Shown here piece by piece: positions 16,718 to 24,047 of a stretch of DNA of 43,979 bases; the first letter of the stretch is position 1, and each line of letters begins with the position of its first letter. This stretch comes from JBNKHH01 sp050290245 (GTDB lineage: Bacteria; Pseudomonadota; Alphaproteobacteria; Rhodobacterales; Rhodobacteraceae). The stretch spans positions 1-43,979 of the forward strand of contig JBNKHH010000023.1 in assembly GCA_050290245.1 (NCBI GenBank), in the 5' to 3' direction. Position numbers and translations under genes: made by a program. A model generated the notes under the pieces. That model was not told the origin of the DNA. It worked only from the letters and a program-made list of their open reading frames with translations, and searched no databases.

Positions 16718-17767
16718 TCAGCGCTTGGATCTCTCCAACATTCCGAACAAGTCGCGCGGATCGTCAGGGTCGGCCACCATATCCAATTGCGTGAAGAACG
16801 AAGTGCCCTGAATCGCACCGTGGATGTAACGTAAGGCGGAGAAATCCTCGATGGCGAAACCGACGCTGTCGAACAGGGTTATTTGCTTGTCAGTCCTGCG
16901 CCCCTGTGCCTGACCTGTGATGACTTTCCAGAGTTCGGTAATCGGATGCGAGCGGTCGAGTTGCTGTATCTCGCCTTCGACACACGTCTGCTCTGGGTAT
17001 TCAACGAAGATGTCTGAACGCATCAGGATATCACGCTGCAATTCGGTCTTGCCCGGACAATCCCCTCCGATCGCGTTGATGTGCACCCCTTCACCGACCA
17101 TGTTGTCCGACAGGATCGTAGCGTATTGCTTGTCAGCTGTGCAGGTTGTGATGATCCGGGCGCCTTCCATGCTTTCTTCAGCAGACGCGCAAGACACGAC
17201 GTTCAGTCCGTATTCGGCCAGATTACGCGCCGCTTTTTCTGTGGCGGCGGGATCGATGTCATAAAGTCGGATACTGTCGACACCGCAAATTGCCTTGAAT
17301 GCCAGGCACTGGAATTCGGACTGTGCACCGTTCCCGATCATCGCCATGGTCGTGGCCCCTTTGGGCGCAAGATGTCGGGCCGCCATGGCCGACGTTGCGG
17401 CAGTACGAAGCGCTGTCAACAACGTCATCTCGGACAAAAGCATTGGATAGCCGGTATCCACATCCGCAAGCACACCAAACGCGGTCACTGTTTGCAGACC
17501 CTCCCTGGTGTTCTTTGGATGCCCGTTCACATATTTGAAACCGTACATCTCGCCGTCTGATGTGGGCATCAATTCGATTACGCCGACGTCCGAATGGCTG
17601 GCGACCCGCGGCGTCTTGTCGAAAAGTTCCCACCGTTTGAAGTCGGCTTCAATTTCATCTGCCAACGCCTTCAGGACGTTTTCGATCCCAATGTGATGGA
17701 CAAGTCCCATCATGTGTTCGACCGAAACGAAAGGGACGTAGGCAAGGTGGGAAGGCTTCAGCGGCAT
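16718..17767 (-). CDS. ocd: Ornithine cyclodeaminase
   Basis: The enzyme converts L-ornithine to L-proline and ammonia with bound NAD. The 349-residue protein (family ~350) shows the substrate-lysine region MYGFKYVNGHPKNTREGLQT, the Rossmann motif AMIGNGAQSEFQCLAFKAIC and the catalytic Asp region INAIGGDCPGKTELQRDI. These favour true ornithine cyclodeaminase over the shorter mu-crystallin/alanine dehydrogenase relatives and over the EutC-type proteins of ectoine catabolism. It is preceded, 9 bases away, by the tail of an arginase gene, so it was probably the second gene of an arginine-to-proline pair that has been broken by insertion. Its own promoter is therefore likely lost or replaced. Confidence 0.92.
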   Translation of the reverse strand: MPLKPSHLAYVPFVSVEHMMGLVHHIGIENVLKALADEIEADFKRWELFDKTPRVASHSDVGVIELMPTSDGEMYGFKYVNGHPKNTREGLQTVTAFGVLADVDTGYPMLLSEMTLLTALRTAATSAMAARHLAPKGATTMAMIGNGAQSEFQCLAFKAICGVDSIRLYDIDPAATEKAARNLAEYGLNVVSCASAEESMEGARIITTCTADKQYATILSDNMVGEGVHINAIGGDCPGKTELQRDILMRSDIFVEYPEQTCVEGEIQQLDRSHPITELWKVITGQAQGRRTDKQITLFDSVGFAIEDFSALRYIHGAIQGTSFFTQLDMVADPDDPRDLFGMLERSKR

Positions 17768-17776
17768 GGGAAATCC

Positions 17777-17923
17777 TCAATAGCTGTTCGTGAAACGGTC
17801 AAGCACGCGGCGCCCGAACAGGCTGGCAGCAAGATCGACCATGAGACGTGCAGTTCGACCGCGATCATCAAGAAACGGGTTCAGTTCGACCAGATCCAGG
17901 GACGTGAGCAGCCCGCTATCCAT
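17777..17923 (-). pseudogene. rocF: Arginase, C-terminal remnant only
   Basis: The frame ending at TGA 17777-17779 reads MDSGLLTSLDLVELNPFLDD and continues to a typical arginase tail (RTARLMVDLAASLFGRRVLD, then RFTNSY). The S-L-D-L-V-E-L-N-P segment is the conserved last strand of arginases. Upstream of about 17923 the same frame stays open to a stop near 18014 but shows no arginase similarity (the manganese-binding D-x-H-x-D motifs and the other ~250 residues are missing). The recombinase gene ends at 18026, about 100 bases away, so an integration or deletion replaced the rest of the gene. It cannot encode an active enzyme. Confidence 0.8.
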
Positions 17924-18025
17924 CCCAGCAAGACCACCAGTTTTGCGCCGGTGCGACAGGTCTCGACCTCGTCGCCGAACGATGGTTTGGACCTGCAGAG
18001 TGTTCGTCTGCTCAGCCCATCAATC

Positions 18026-19048
18026 TTACGCCGCACCCAACCCCAAAATGATCCCTCTCTGGGTGTCCGCCGAAACCGGCATATAGCTTGAGACCGTCGT
18101 AACGGCGCTGGTGTGGCCGAGGTTCTGAGACCAAGCTTTAAACTCTTCGCGCGTCTTGCAAACCTTGTCGCCGTGGAGCGCCAGCATGTGCCGGAAGCTG
18201 TGGGGCGTATAGCCGGGCAGTTGGACGGCCGCGAAGGCGTCTTTGATGATCTCGTTGAGCGGCCCTGTGGTCGCAAACGGGTACCGGGATAAGCCCGCGA
18301 CCTCGAACCCGTTCGGACCTCGGCGGAGTTCCTTTTTCGGGAATACAGCGTCTTCTGGACCGAACATCAGGTCTTCCTTGAGATGCGAGAGATAGTCGAC
18401 CAGCGCATCCACGTACTGCGCCCCCATCGGGAAGAACGTCGTGGTCATGGTCTTGGCATGCTTGGTGTTTACCTCGCGAGCGTCCTGGAAGACTTCACGC
18501 CGGTCCAGGTCGATGTGCTTTAGGCGCAGAGACGCTACGGCCCCGATCCGGGCGCCCGTCAGCATGAGAAGCGCCATGATAGCCTTGTCCCGCTTCTCCT
18601 GGCTGGTGCGGTACGGCATTGCATCAAAGGCGCGCGCAACCTGCTCGATGCTGGGAACCGGGCGTGGGGTCGAAGCACGGGCTGCCCGCGCGTCTTTCAG
18701 GGAGTGCCGGAAGTATTTCCAGTCACCCGGCGGGATGTCGCGTTTAAAGCCCGGTTGGATGGATGCCCACCTGAAGAACTCGCGCACCGCGCGCAGTGTT
18801 GCGCCGATCGTCGCCTTTGACAGCGGCTTGCCGGTTCTGGTGTTCCTCGCGACCTCGAGCCAATCCTTGAACTCCATTGCCTGTTCCCTGCGGAACTTCC
18901 GGAAGGGCTTGCAGCCTGTGCTAGTCTCAAACTGCCGGATGGCCGTCATAGCCTTGTCGATCGTCTTGTGGTCCAACCCGTCGGCGTGGCGGAGGTAGTC
19001 TTGGTATTCGAGCTTCAGCCGCTCGTTGTCTGAGTTCACTTTCTTCAT
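18026..19048 (-). CDS. Tyrosine recombinase / site-specific integrase
   Basis: A 340-residue phage-type integrase. The N-terminal SAM-like domain covers about residues 10-110. The catalytic domain has Arg in LMLTGARIGAVASLRLKHID, the H-x-x-R box in YTPHSFRHMLALHGD, the His in QNLGHTSAVTTVSS and the tyrosine directly after it (SSYMPVSAD). All key residues are present. It is the third gene of a set with two small DNA-binding proteins (19171-19781) and its end points at the arginase remnant, so it may have driven that insertion. It is unlike the P4-type integrase at 20834-22039. Confidence 0.9.
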   Translation of the reverse strand: MKKVNSDNERLKLEYQDYLRHADGLDHKTIDKAMTAIRQFETSTGCKPFRKFRREQAMEFKDWLEVARNTRTGKPLSKATIGATLRAVREFFRWASIQPGFKRDIPPGDWKYFRHSLKDARAARASTPRPVPSIEQVARAFDAMPYRTSQEKRDKAIMALLMLTGARIGAVASLRLKHIDLDRREVFQDAREVNTKHAKTMTTTFFPMGAQYVDALVDYLSHLKEDLMFGPEDAVFPKKELRRGPNGFEVAGLSRYPFATTGPLNEIIKDAFAAVQLPGYTPHSFRHMLALHGDKVCKTREEFKAWSQNLGHTSAVTTVSSYMPVSADTQRGIILGLGAA

Positions 19049-19170
19049 GCTCTTATCCTTTGTCTTGTCGTTTTGGGTTCTGGTTCAGCGAGGCACAAAC
19101 TCGGCACCCTTCGACGCAACTCAAACGTGAATTTCAACGGCCTCTGGCGGGTCACAGTAGGCTTGCGACA

Positions 19171-19584
19171 TTACGTTGGTGGCGCTCCAGGCAGTCTTGG
19201 CCATTGCTCCTTTTCTGCGGCGCTACAAAACCGGCCCATCTTGGCCCCGCACTCGGCGCAGGTAGCGACAAGGCGACCGGTGCGAGCGTTGTTGTCGACG
19301 TAGTGGACGACGCCGTCGCGGGGCGGTCTCGAAGCGTGGCACCCCATGCAATGGAACTGGCCGTCGCTCAATGGAGACTTTCGCGCAGCCTCCATCTTGT
19401 CGACAAACAAGATCAGGTCTCCACCTCTCACCAGGTAGGGGCGCTTGTCATCGATTGTGCGAAGCCCCTCATGGCGCCACTTCCGCAGGGTCGCCTCCGA
19501 TTTTCCGATCGCCCGGGCCGCAAGCTTCAACGTGTAGACTCGGTCCTTGGCGATGCCCCGGAGGGACATCCGGCGCGGCATCAC
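19171..19584 (-). CDS. HTH protein with a C-terminal zinc-ribbon-like domain
   Basis: 137 residues. The N-terminal half resembles a MerR/excisionase HTH (YTLKLAARAIGKSEATLRKW, then a basic wing). The C-terminal half has two cysteine pairs, FHCMGCHASRPP and ATCAECGAKMGRF, spaced to form a four-Cys zinc ribbon. It overlaps the preceding small HTH gene by four bases (ATGA) and precedes the integrase by 122 bases. Its likely role is control of, or direction of, recombination; this is inferred from neighbours only. I do not recognise a named family. Confidence 0.7.
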   Translation of the reverse strand: MMPRRMSLRGIAKDRVYTLKLAARAIGKSEATLRKWRHEGLRTIDDKRPYLVRGGDLILFVDKMEAARKSPLSDGQFHCMGCHASRPPRDGVVHYVDNNARTGRLVATCAECGAKMGRFCSAAEKEQWPRLPGAPPT

Positions 19585-19781
19585 TTCGCCACTTCGTTCG
19601 GATCGACCCGGCTGGCTTCAACCCAGGCATTCAGATCGGCCCCGCGATAGACGATCTTGCGGCCCAGCCGATAGAAAGCGGGGCCAAGGCCCTTGTGCCG
19701 CCATTGCGCGAGTTTCTCGCGATTGCCGATCACCTCGAGTTCGGGATCGCCCAACGTGTAGTTTCGGTCATTGTCGAACAT
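19581..19781 (-). CDS. AlpA/excisionase-like HTH protein
   Basis: 66 residues with an HTH_17-type fold: VIGNREKLAQWRHKGLGPAF followed by the short wing YRLGRKIVYRGADLNAWVEA. Such proteins act as excisionases or as activators of integrase genes in phages and islands. It is the first gene of the three-gene set and starts 10 bases from a perfect 8-bp dyad (19791-19815), a plausible binding site. Confidence 0.78.
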   Translation of the reverse strand: MFDNDRNYTLGDPELEVIGNREKLAQWRHKGLGPAFYRLGRKIVYRGADLNAWVEASRVDPNEVAK

Positions 19782-19790
19782 ACTCGTGTC

Positions 19791-19815
19791 CTCAATCGTT
19801 CTGGTTTCGATTGAG
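19791..19815. repeat. Perfect inverted repeat upstream of the excisionase-like gene
   Basis: CTCAATCG (19791-19798) and CGATTGAG (19808-19815) are perfect inverted copies with a 9-base spacer, just upstream of the small HTH gene. This fits an operator for the HTH proteins of the recombinase set, or a recombination-related arm site. Confidence 0.55.
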
Positions 19816-19908
19816 CGCCACTAAGCACTTTCTGTTTCGTTTGAAAAAATGCGCTTTATCGGCTGTACGAAGCCCATAGTGACTTCACCTTTTTTTCGGA
19901 CAGGGGTC

Positions 19909-20730
19909 TCAAAATCGCATCGAATCCGGGGCCGGAAAGCGCTGATCGCTCGATTCCCGATCATGCGCCCTGTAAGCTAGCGAATGCGGCAATAGTCCGG
20001 GAGAATGCGGAAGAAGGTCATCGTCTGTGATCTGATCGATGGCCCATTCCGCAGGAGTGCGAACTCGGCTCTGTATCCCAAGAACGTTAAAAGTATCGGC
20101 CAGAGCCCGAGAATATGCCGTGGACGGATCACCAGTCTCGCCGGATGTGCCGTAGGTCGGCTTCTTGCCGGTTTCGCGCGCGAAGAGCTTTGCAAGGCGC
20201 AGTGCGATTGTTCTGGCATAGTGGTTGGGCGGTCGATGACTTGCCTGCCAAAACCTTTCTTCTTGGGCCTTTAGCTCTTGTTGTCGATCGCGAAGCGACC
20301 GCCAAAAGTCTATAACAATCAGAAGGCTGATATGGTAGGCCCCTACATCTGCAACGTTTTTCCTGATCATATCGTGCAGGTTGTTTGATGGCTGGCGCGA
20401 AACTTTCTGTCGGGCTTTTTGGTCAATTGTTGGACGAAGTCGCTCCAGCATCGCATTGTGGCCTTCGTCGCCTTCTCGCGCGAGAAGCGTGCCCATCAAA
20501 GCGTCGATATTTTCGAGACAAGACTCTACAGCTGTTAGCTCGGCCAAGAACTCCGCCTTGCTGTCATGCTCTTTCGGTTTTGAGACATCGAAGGGTGGAT
20601 CGTTCATCTGTAGCAGCGTTCGCCTTTTTGGGCTCCAGGTCTTTCCAAATGGCTCAAGCATCCGATTGACGATATCTTCAAGCTGTTCCCTGATATCGGG
20701 TACTTCGTCGTGTTGTTTCTGACCTTGCAT
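19909..20730 (-). CDS. Unknown protein of the integrated element
   Basis: A 273-residue soluble protein with no signal peptide or membrane helix. The N-terminal part is charged and probably helical (DIREQLEDIVNRMLEPFGKT). The middle has a long helix rich in Arg/Gln/Glu (FWRSLRDRQQELKAQEERFW). The C-terminal part contains GKKPTYGTSGETGDPSTAYS and RTPAEWAIDQITDDDLLP, a pattern I have the impression of seeing in other unnamed proteins of alphaproteobacterial islands. It lies between the two recombinase units, 103 bases downstream of the P4-type integrase. Function not assigned. Confidence 0.65.
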   Translation of the reverse strand: MQGQKQHDEVPDIREQLEDIVNRMLEPFGKTWSPKRRTLLQMNDPPFDVSKPKEHDSKAEFLAELTAVESCLENIDALMGTLLAREGDEGHNAMLERLRPTIDQKARQKVSRQPSNNLHDMIRKNVADVGAYHISLLIVIDFWRSLRDRQQELKAQEERFWQASHRPPNHYARTIALRLAKLFARETGKKPTYGTSGETGDPSTAYSRALADTFNVLGIQSRVRTPAEWAIDQITDDDLLPHSPGLLPHSLAYRAHDRESSDQRFPAPDSMRF

Positions 20731-20833
20731 AAAGTATGCTTAGGTTCGACCTTTCTGCATTACAAGTTCTCGTTCTCGATTTGTTTCAGTTTCCAGTACA
20801 ACAGAAAGGTGATCACCTCCGACCCTTGACGCA

Positions 20834-22039
20834 TTATCTTTTTCGCGAGTGCGCCAAGTCGATGATGTTTTCCTCGCTTCCAGACACGAATGTCGCCCAT
20901 CTCTCCATCAGTTCGCGGCGTCGATCCAGCAGGTCGGTGCGATTGTAAGCGTTCTCCACGTCCGATCCGATTCGGTGCGCTAGGCTCAACTCCGCGACTT
21001 CGCGGGGCGCTTTGGCAACCTCTGCCGCCCAATCGCGAAAGGTCGAGCGGAAGCCGTGAACCGTCACGCCTCCGACCTTCATCCGGCGTAAGAGCATCAG
21101 CATCGCCATGTTGGACAACGGACGATGCCGCTTCTGTCCCTCGAAAACGTACTCGGATTGCATCGCTTTGAGGGGCTTGATGATCGCCAGCATTTCGCCC
21201 GTCAGAGGCACCCGGTGCACTTCGCCCCCCTTCATTCGCTCGGAGGGAACTCTCCAAACGCCCGCCTCGAAATCGAACTCGTCCCACGTCGCACCCAGCA
21301 CCTCGCCTGTGCGACTGGCCGTCAGGCAAGTGAACATGAGCGCCTTTGCCGCCATTGCGGACCGGCCCGCCAGATCGGCATAGAAGGCAGGCACGTCGCG
21401 CCAGTCCATTGCATCGTGGTGCTTCGGCCTGGCCTTGTTCTTGGGTAGGACACCGCCGTCTTTGATGGCTGTCACCGGGTTCTCACCCTCCCGGAAGCCT
21501 TTCGAACGGGCCACATCCAGAACGACCTTGATCCGCTGTGCCAGCCGCCGAGCGGTCTCGGGTTTCTCGGTCCAGACCGGCGACAGGCAGGACAGGACTT
21601 CGGGCTGACAGACGGTATCGACCGGCAACCGTCCGATCTTCGGGAAGGCATAGTCGCGCAGCGTGTTAAGCCATTGTTGCCCGTGCTTTTCGTTCTTCCA
21701 TGTCGGCAGTCGCTCGATATGGACTTGGCGGGCCACCTCCTCGAAGGTCGGGATTTCCTTGACCGCGTTGAACCTCGGATTGAGGCCTTGCTTTGCCATC
21801 CGACGATATTCCAACGCCCGGGACCGCGCTTCCTGCAACGTCACGATGTCCGCGCCACCCAATCCGAAGTCGGTCCGCAGCGGTTTGCCCTGCCGATTCC
21901 TCTGGCCCTTCACGGTCACCCGCACAATCCAGCGCCGCGCCCCGGACGGATCGACCACCAGGTACAGCCCATTGCCGTCCCCATGCCGTCCCGGTCCAAG
22001 CGACTCTACTAGCCGTTTCGTGAGCTTTCCAGAAATCAT
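20834..22039 (-). CDS. P4-type tyrosine integrase (tRNA-associated)
   Basis: A 401-residue integrase with the DUF4102-like N-terminal arm-binding domain (LTKRLVESLGPGRHGDGNGL, YLVVDPSGARRWIVRVTVKG), a core-binding domain and a catalytic domain with Arg in CLTASRTGEVLGATWDEFDF, H-x-x-R in VHGFRSTFRDWAAEVA, His in LSLAHRIGSDVE and the Tyr in NAYNRTD. All catalytic residues are present. It lies 158 bases from the 3' end of tRNA-Ser(GCT) and on the same strand, the standard arrangement for islands inserted in that tRNA gene. A matching second attachment end is not in the window. Confidence 0.92.
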   Translation of the reverse strand: MISGKLTKRLVESLGPGRHGDGNGLYLVVDPSGARRWIVRVTVKGQRNRQGKPLRTDFGLGGADIVTLQEARSRALEYRRMAKQGLNPRFNAVKEIPTFEEVARQVHIERLPTWKNEKHGQQWLNTLRDYAFPKIGRLPVDTVCQPEVLSCLSPVWTEKPETARRLAQRIKVVLDVARSKGFREGENPVTAIKDGGVLPKNKARPKHHDAMDWRDVPAFYADLAGRSAMAAKALMFTCLTASRTGEVLGATWDEFDFEAGVWRVPSERMKGGEVHRVPLTGEMLAIIKPLKAMQSEYVFEGQKRHRPLSNMAMLMLLRRMKVGGVTVHGFRSTFRDWAAEVAKAPREVAELSLAHRIGSDVENAYNRTDLLDRRRELMERWATFVSGSEENIIDLAHSRKR

Positions 22040-22134
22040 CTCGACCTCCGATCAATACCACGTTGCATACCACACAACGGATAGGATTGAAGGTAATCGA
22101 AGTGAACCAGAAAACAAGAGAGAAGCCATGATGT

Positions 22135-22157
22135 GCCTATTTTCAAAGCAAATAGGC
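22135..22157. repeat. Inverted repeat between tRNA-Ser and integrase
   Basis: GCCTATTT (22135-22142) and AAATAGGC (22150-22157) form a perfect 8-bp stem with a 7-base loop, about 40 bases beyond the tRNA 3' end. It has no trailing T-run, so it may be an integrase or excisionase arm site, or a weak terminator of the tRNA. Confidence 0.4.
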
Positions 22158-22197
22158 CATCGATTGCCACTGCAATAAATCGGAAAAATGGGTAGGG

Positions 22198-22287
22198 TGG
22201 CGGAGACGAAGGGATTCGAACCCTCGAGACGGTTTCCCGCCTACTCCCTTAGCAGGGGAGCGCCTTCGACCACTCGGCCACGTCTCC
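22198..22287 (-). tRNA. tRNA-Ser (anticodon GCT)
   Basis: The minus strand folds as a class II tRNA: acceptor GGAGACG pairing with CGTCTCC, the anticodon stem CTCCC/GGGAG enclosing the 7-base loop CTGCTAA (anticodon GCT at 22251-22253), a long variable arm, and the T loop GGTTCGAATCC. The 3' CCA is encoded (22198-22200). It reads AGC/AGU serine codons. Its 3' end faces the P4-type integrase, so it is the likely attachment site of an island. Confidence 0.97.
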
Positions 22288-22500
22288 GAGGCCGGGTCTA
22301 GCCGAGGGGGTTTGGCTGGGCAAGGGAGAAATCGCCAATCGGATCAAACCAATGTGCCCGGACCCCGCTTCGGGTGGCAGCCTGATCCTCGGCGCGACCG
22401 GGAGACTCGCCGCTGCGTTCTTCAGCGAATTTACAGAAATCGAGAATACGGAAGAAAGCAAGAAACCCGCCGCCCCTCCCCGTTTCCGGGCGCGTCCGGC

Positions 22501-23235
22501 CTAGTCGGGCTGAAAGACGGGCAGGCTGTCCAATGCATCTTTCAGCGCGTTGCCCCAACCCTGCGACACCTCGAGGAAATAGGGATCGTCCGCCGCGATG
22601 CGTCCGCTTGACCCCTGCACGAGACTGTCGGTTTCATAAAAATGATAGTCGAACGGCGCGCCGACAGTCAGGTTCGCCTTCAGGGTGGAATCAAAGCTGA
22701 CCAGCAACAGCCGCATCGCCGAAGCAAAATCCATGCCGGCCCCGTAGGCCCTGACCAGGATCGGGCGGCCATACTTGATCTCGCCGCTTTGAAAGAATGG
22801 CGTATCCTCGCCCGCCTCGATGAAATTCCCCTCGGGATAGATCAGAAACAGACGTGGCGGGCTGCCCGCGATCTGCCCCCCCAAGATGATCGTCGCGTTG
22901 AACGCGCTGTCGGCCTGCTGTCCCGCCTTGGCATGCCCATCGATGACGTCGCGCAGGGCCTCGGCGACCTGTTGCGCCACCTGGAACATGGACGGCGCTG
23001 CCATCACCGACGGCGCGCGTTCGTTCACCGCCTTGGTGCGCTCTTCGAGAATGCTGATCACAGCCTGGGTCGTGGCAAGGTTGCCAGCGCTCAACAACGT
23101 GATCACGCGTTCGCCCGGCTCTTCCCAAACCGTCATCTTCTTGAAGGTCGAGATGTTGTCCAAGCCCGCATTCGTGCGCGTATCGGACATGAACACCAGC
23201 CCACGATCCAGCATCATTCCAACGCAGTACGTCAT
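22501..23235 (-). CDS. anbu: Anbu proteasome-like peptidase
   Basis: A 244-residue Ntn-hydrolase of the Anbu (ancestral beta subunit) branch. The protein begins MTYCVGMMLDRGLVFMSDTR, so removal of Met exposes the catalytic Thr2; the matching Asp18 and Lys33 (in NISTFKKMTVWE) are present, and there is no propeptide. Anbu assembles into open helical or lock-washer rings; its physiological substrate is not settled. It is the last gene of the four-gene set ATP-grasp, alpha-E, transglutaminase, Anbu, and starts 10 bases after the transglutaminase stop, the standard Anbu operon order. Confidence 0.92.
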   Translation of the reverse strand: MTYCVGMMLDRGLVFMSDTRTNAGLDNISTFKKMTVWEEPGERVITLLSAGNLATTQAVISILEERTKAVNERAPSVMAAPSMFQVAQQVAEALRDVIDGHAKAGQQADSAFNATIILGGQIAGSPPRLFLIYPEGNFIEAGEDTPFFQSGEIKYGRPILVRAYGAGMDFASAMRLLLVSFDSTLKANLTVGAPFDYHFYETDSLVQGSSGRIAADDPYFLEVSQGWGNALKDALDSLPVFQPD

Positions 23236-23245
23236 TTATTGCCCG

Positions 23246-24043
23246 CTATTGCTCTGCAACTTCGATACGGACATCCAACGCTTCGCCGGTGCCGCCTATC
23301 CGCGTACCAGTTACAGGCGCGGCCTCTTGATAGTCCAGCCCCGTCGCGACCCTGACATAGCGTGTATCGGGCGAAATCCCGTTGGACACGTCGAACCCGA
23401 CCCAGCCGATCGACTCGACATGGGCCTCGGCCCAGGCATGCATGGCCTCCTGGGCGACCCGGTCGTTCAGCATCAGGTAGCCCGAGACATATCGCGCCGG
23501 AAACCCCATCTCGCGTGCTGCGGCCAGGAAAACGTGGGTGTGATCCTGACAAACCCCGCGCCCCTCGGCCACGGCGGTTTCAGCTGTCCAGTCAGGCTTG
23601 GACGCGCCAACCTCATAGGCGACGTTGCTCCGGATGACGGACATCAGGCCATGCAGCCGGTCCAGGTCGCTGTCCCCTTCGACCTGCCCTACAAGTGCCC
23701 GGACACCAGCCCCCGCGCGCGTCATGTCTGTCGCGCTCTCATACAGCCACAGCGGTGCGGGCCCAAGGTGGCGCCCGACGATCCCGTGGTTCTCTTCGAT
23801 CTCGATCTCGCCCGAACTTGTCAGTTCCAGAACGCCAACGCCTCTTCCAAAGCTGACCAGTTCCACGACATTGTTATGATGATCTTCAAAACTCAGCTCT
23901 TTCTTGCCGCCCGCCACCTCGGTTTGCCACGACAAAACCGTTTGCTGATGCGTCGACTTGGGTGTCTTGCGCAACTGCTGCAAGCCGAACAGCACATCCC
24001 CCTCAAAGGAATAGCGCGTGGCATGTTTGATTTTCAGGCGCAT
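23246..24043 (-). CDS. Transglutaminase-like cysteine protease of the Anbu operon
   Basis: 265 residues from ATG 24043 (MRLKIKHATRYSFEGDVLFG), the typical N-terminal domain of bacterial transglutaminase-like proteins. The catalytic triad is visible: Cys in VAEGRGVCQDHTHVFLAA, His in EAMHAWAEAHV and Asp in GWVGFDVSNGIS. No signal peptide is seen, so it is cytoplasmic. The start is four bases after the alpha-E stop; a longer frame back to 24181 lies in the alpha-E gene and is rejected. In Anbu operons such proteins are thought to work with the ATP-grasp and alpha-E proteins on a peptide-like bond, but the reaction is unknown. Confidence 0.93.
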   Translation of the reverse strand: MRLKIKHATRYSFEGDVLFGLQQLRKTPKSTHQQTVLSWQTEVAGGKKELSFEDHHNNVVELVSFGRGVGVLELTSSGEIEIEENHGIVGRHLGPAPLWLYESATDMTRAGAGVRALVGQVEGDSDLDRLHGLMSVIRSNVAYEVGASKPDWTAETAVAEGRGVCQDHTHVFLAAAREMGFPARYVSGYLMLNDRVAQEAMHAWAEAHVESIGWVGFDVSNGISPDTRYVRVATGLDYQEAAPVTGTRIGGTGEALDVRIEVAEQ

Positions 24044-24047
24044 GAGA

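Noticed and set aside
18026..22039. A recombinase-in-trio element
   Set aside because: Only two tyrosine recombinases are present, they are of different types, and they are separated by other genes.
17923..22198. A second copy of the tRNA-Ser 3' end marking the other side of the island
   Set aside because: I looked for the T-arm and acceptor sequence elsewhere left of the tRNA and did not see it; the other attachment end, if any, is outside the window.
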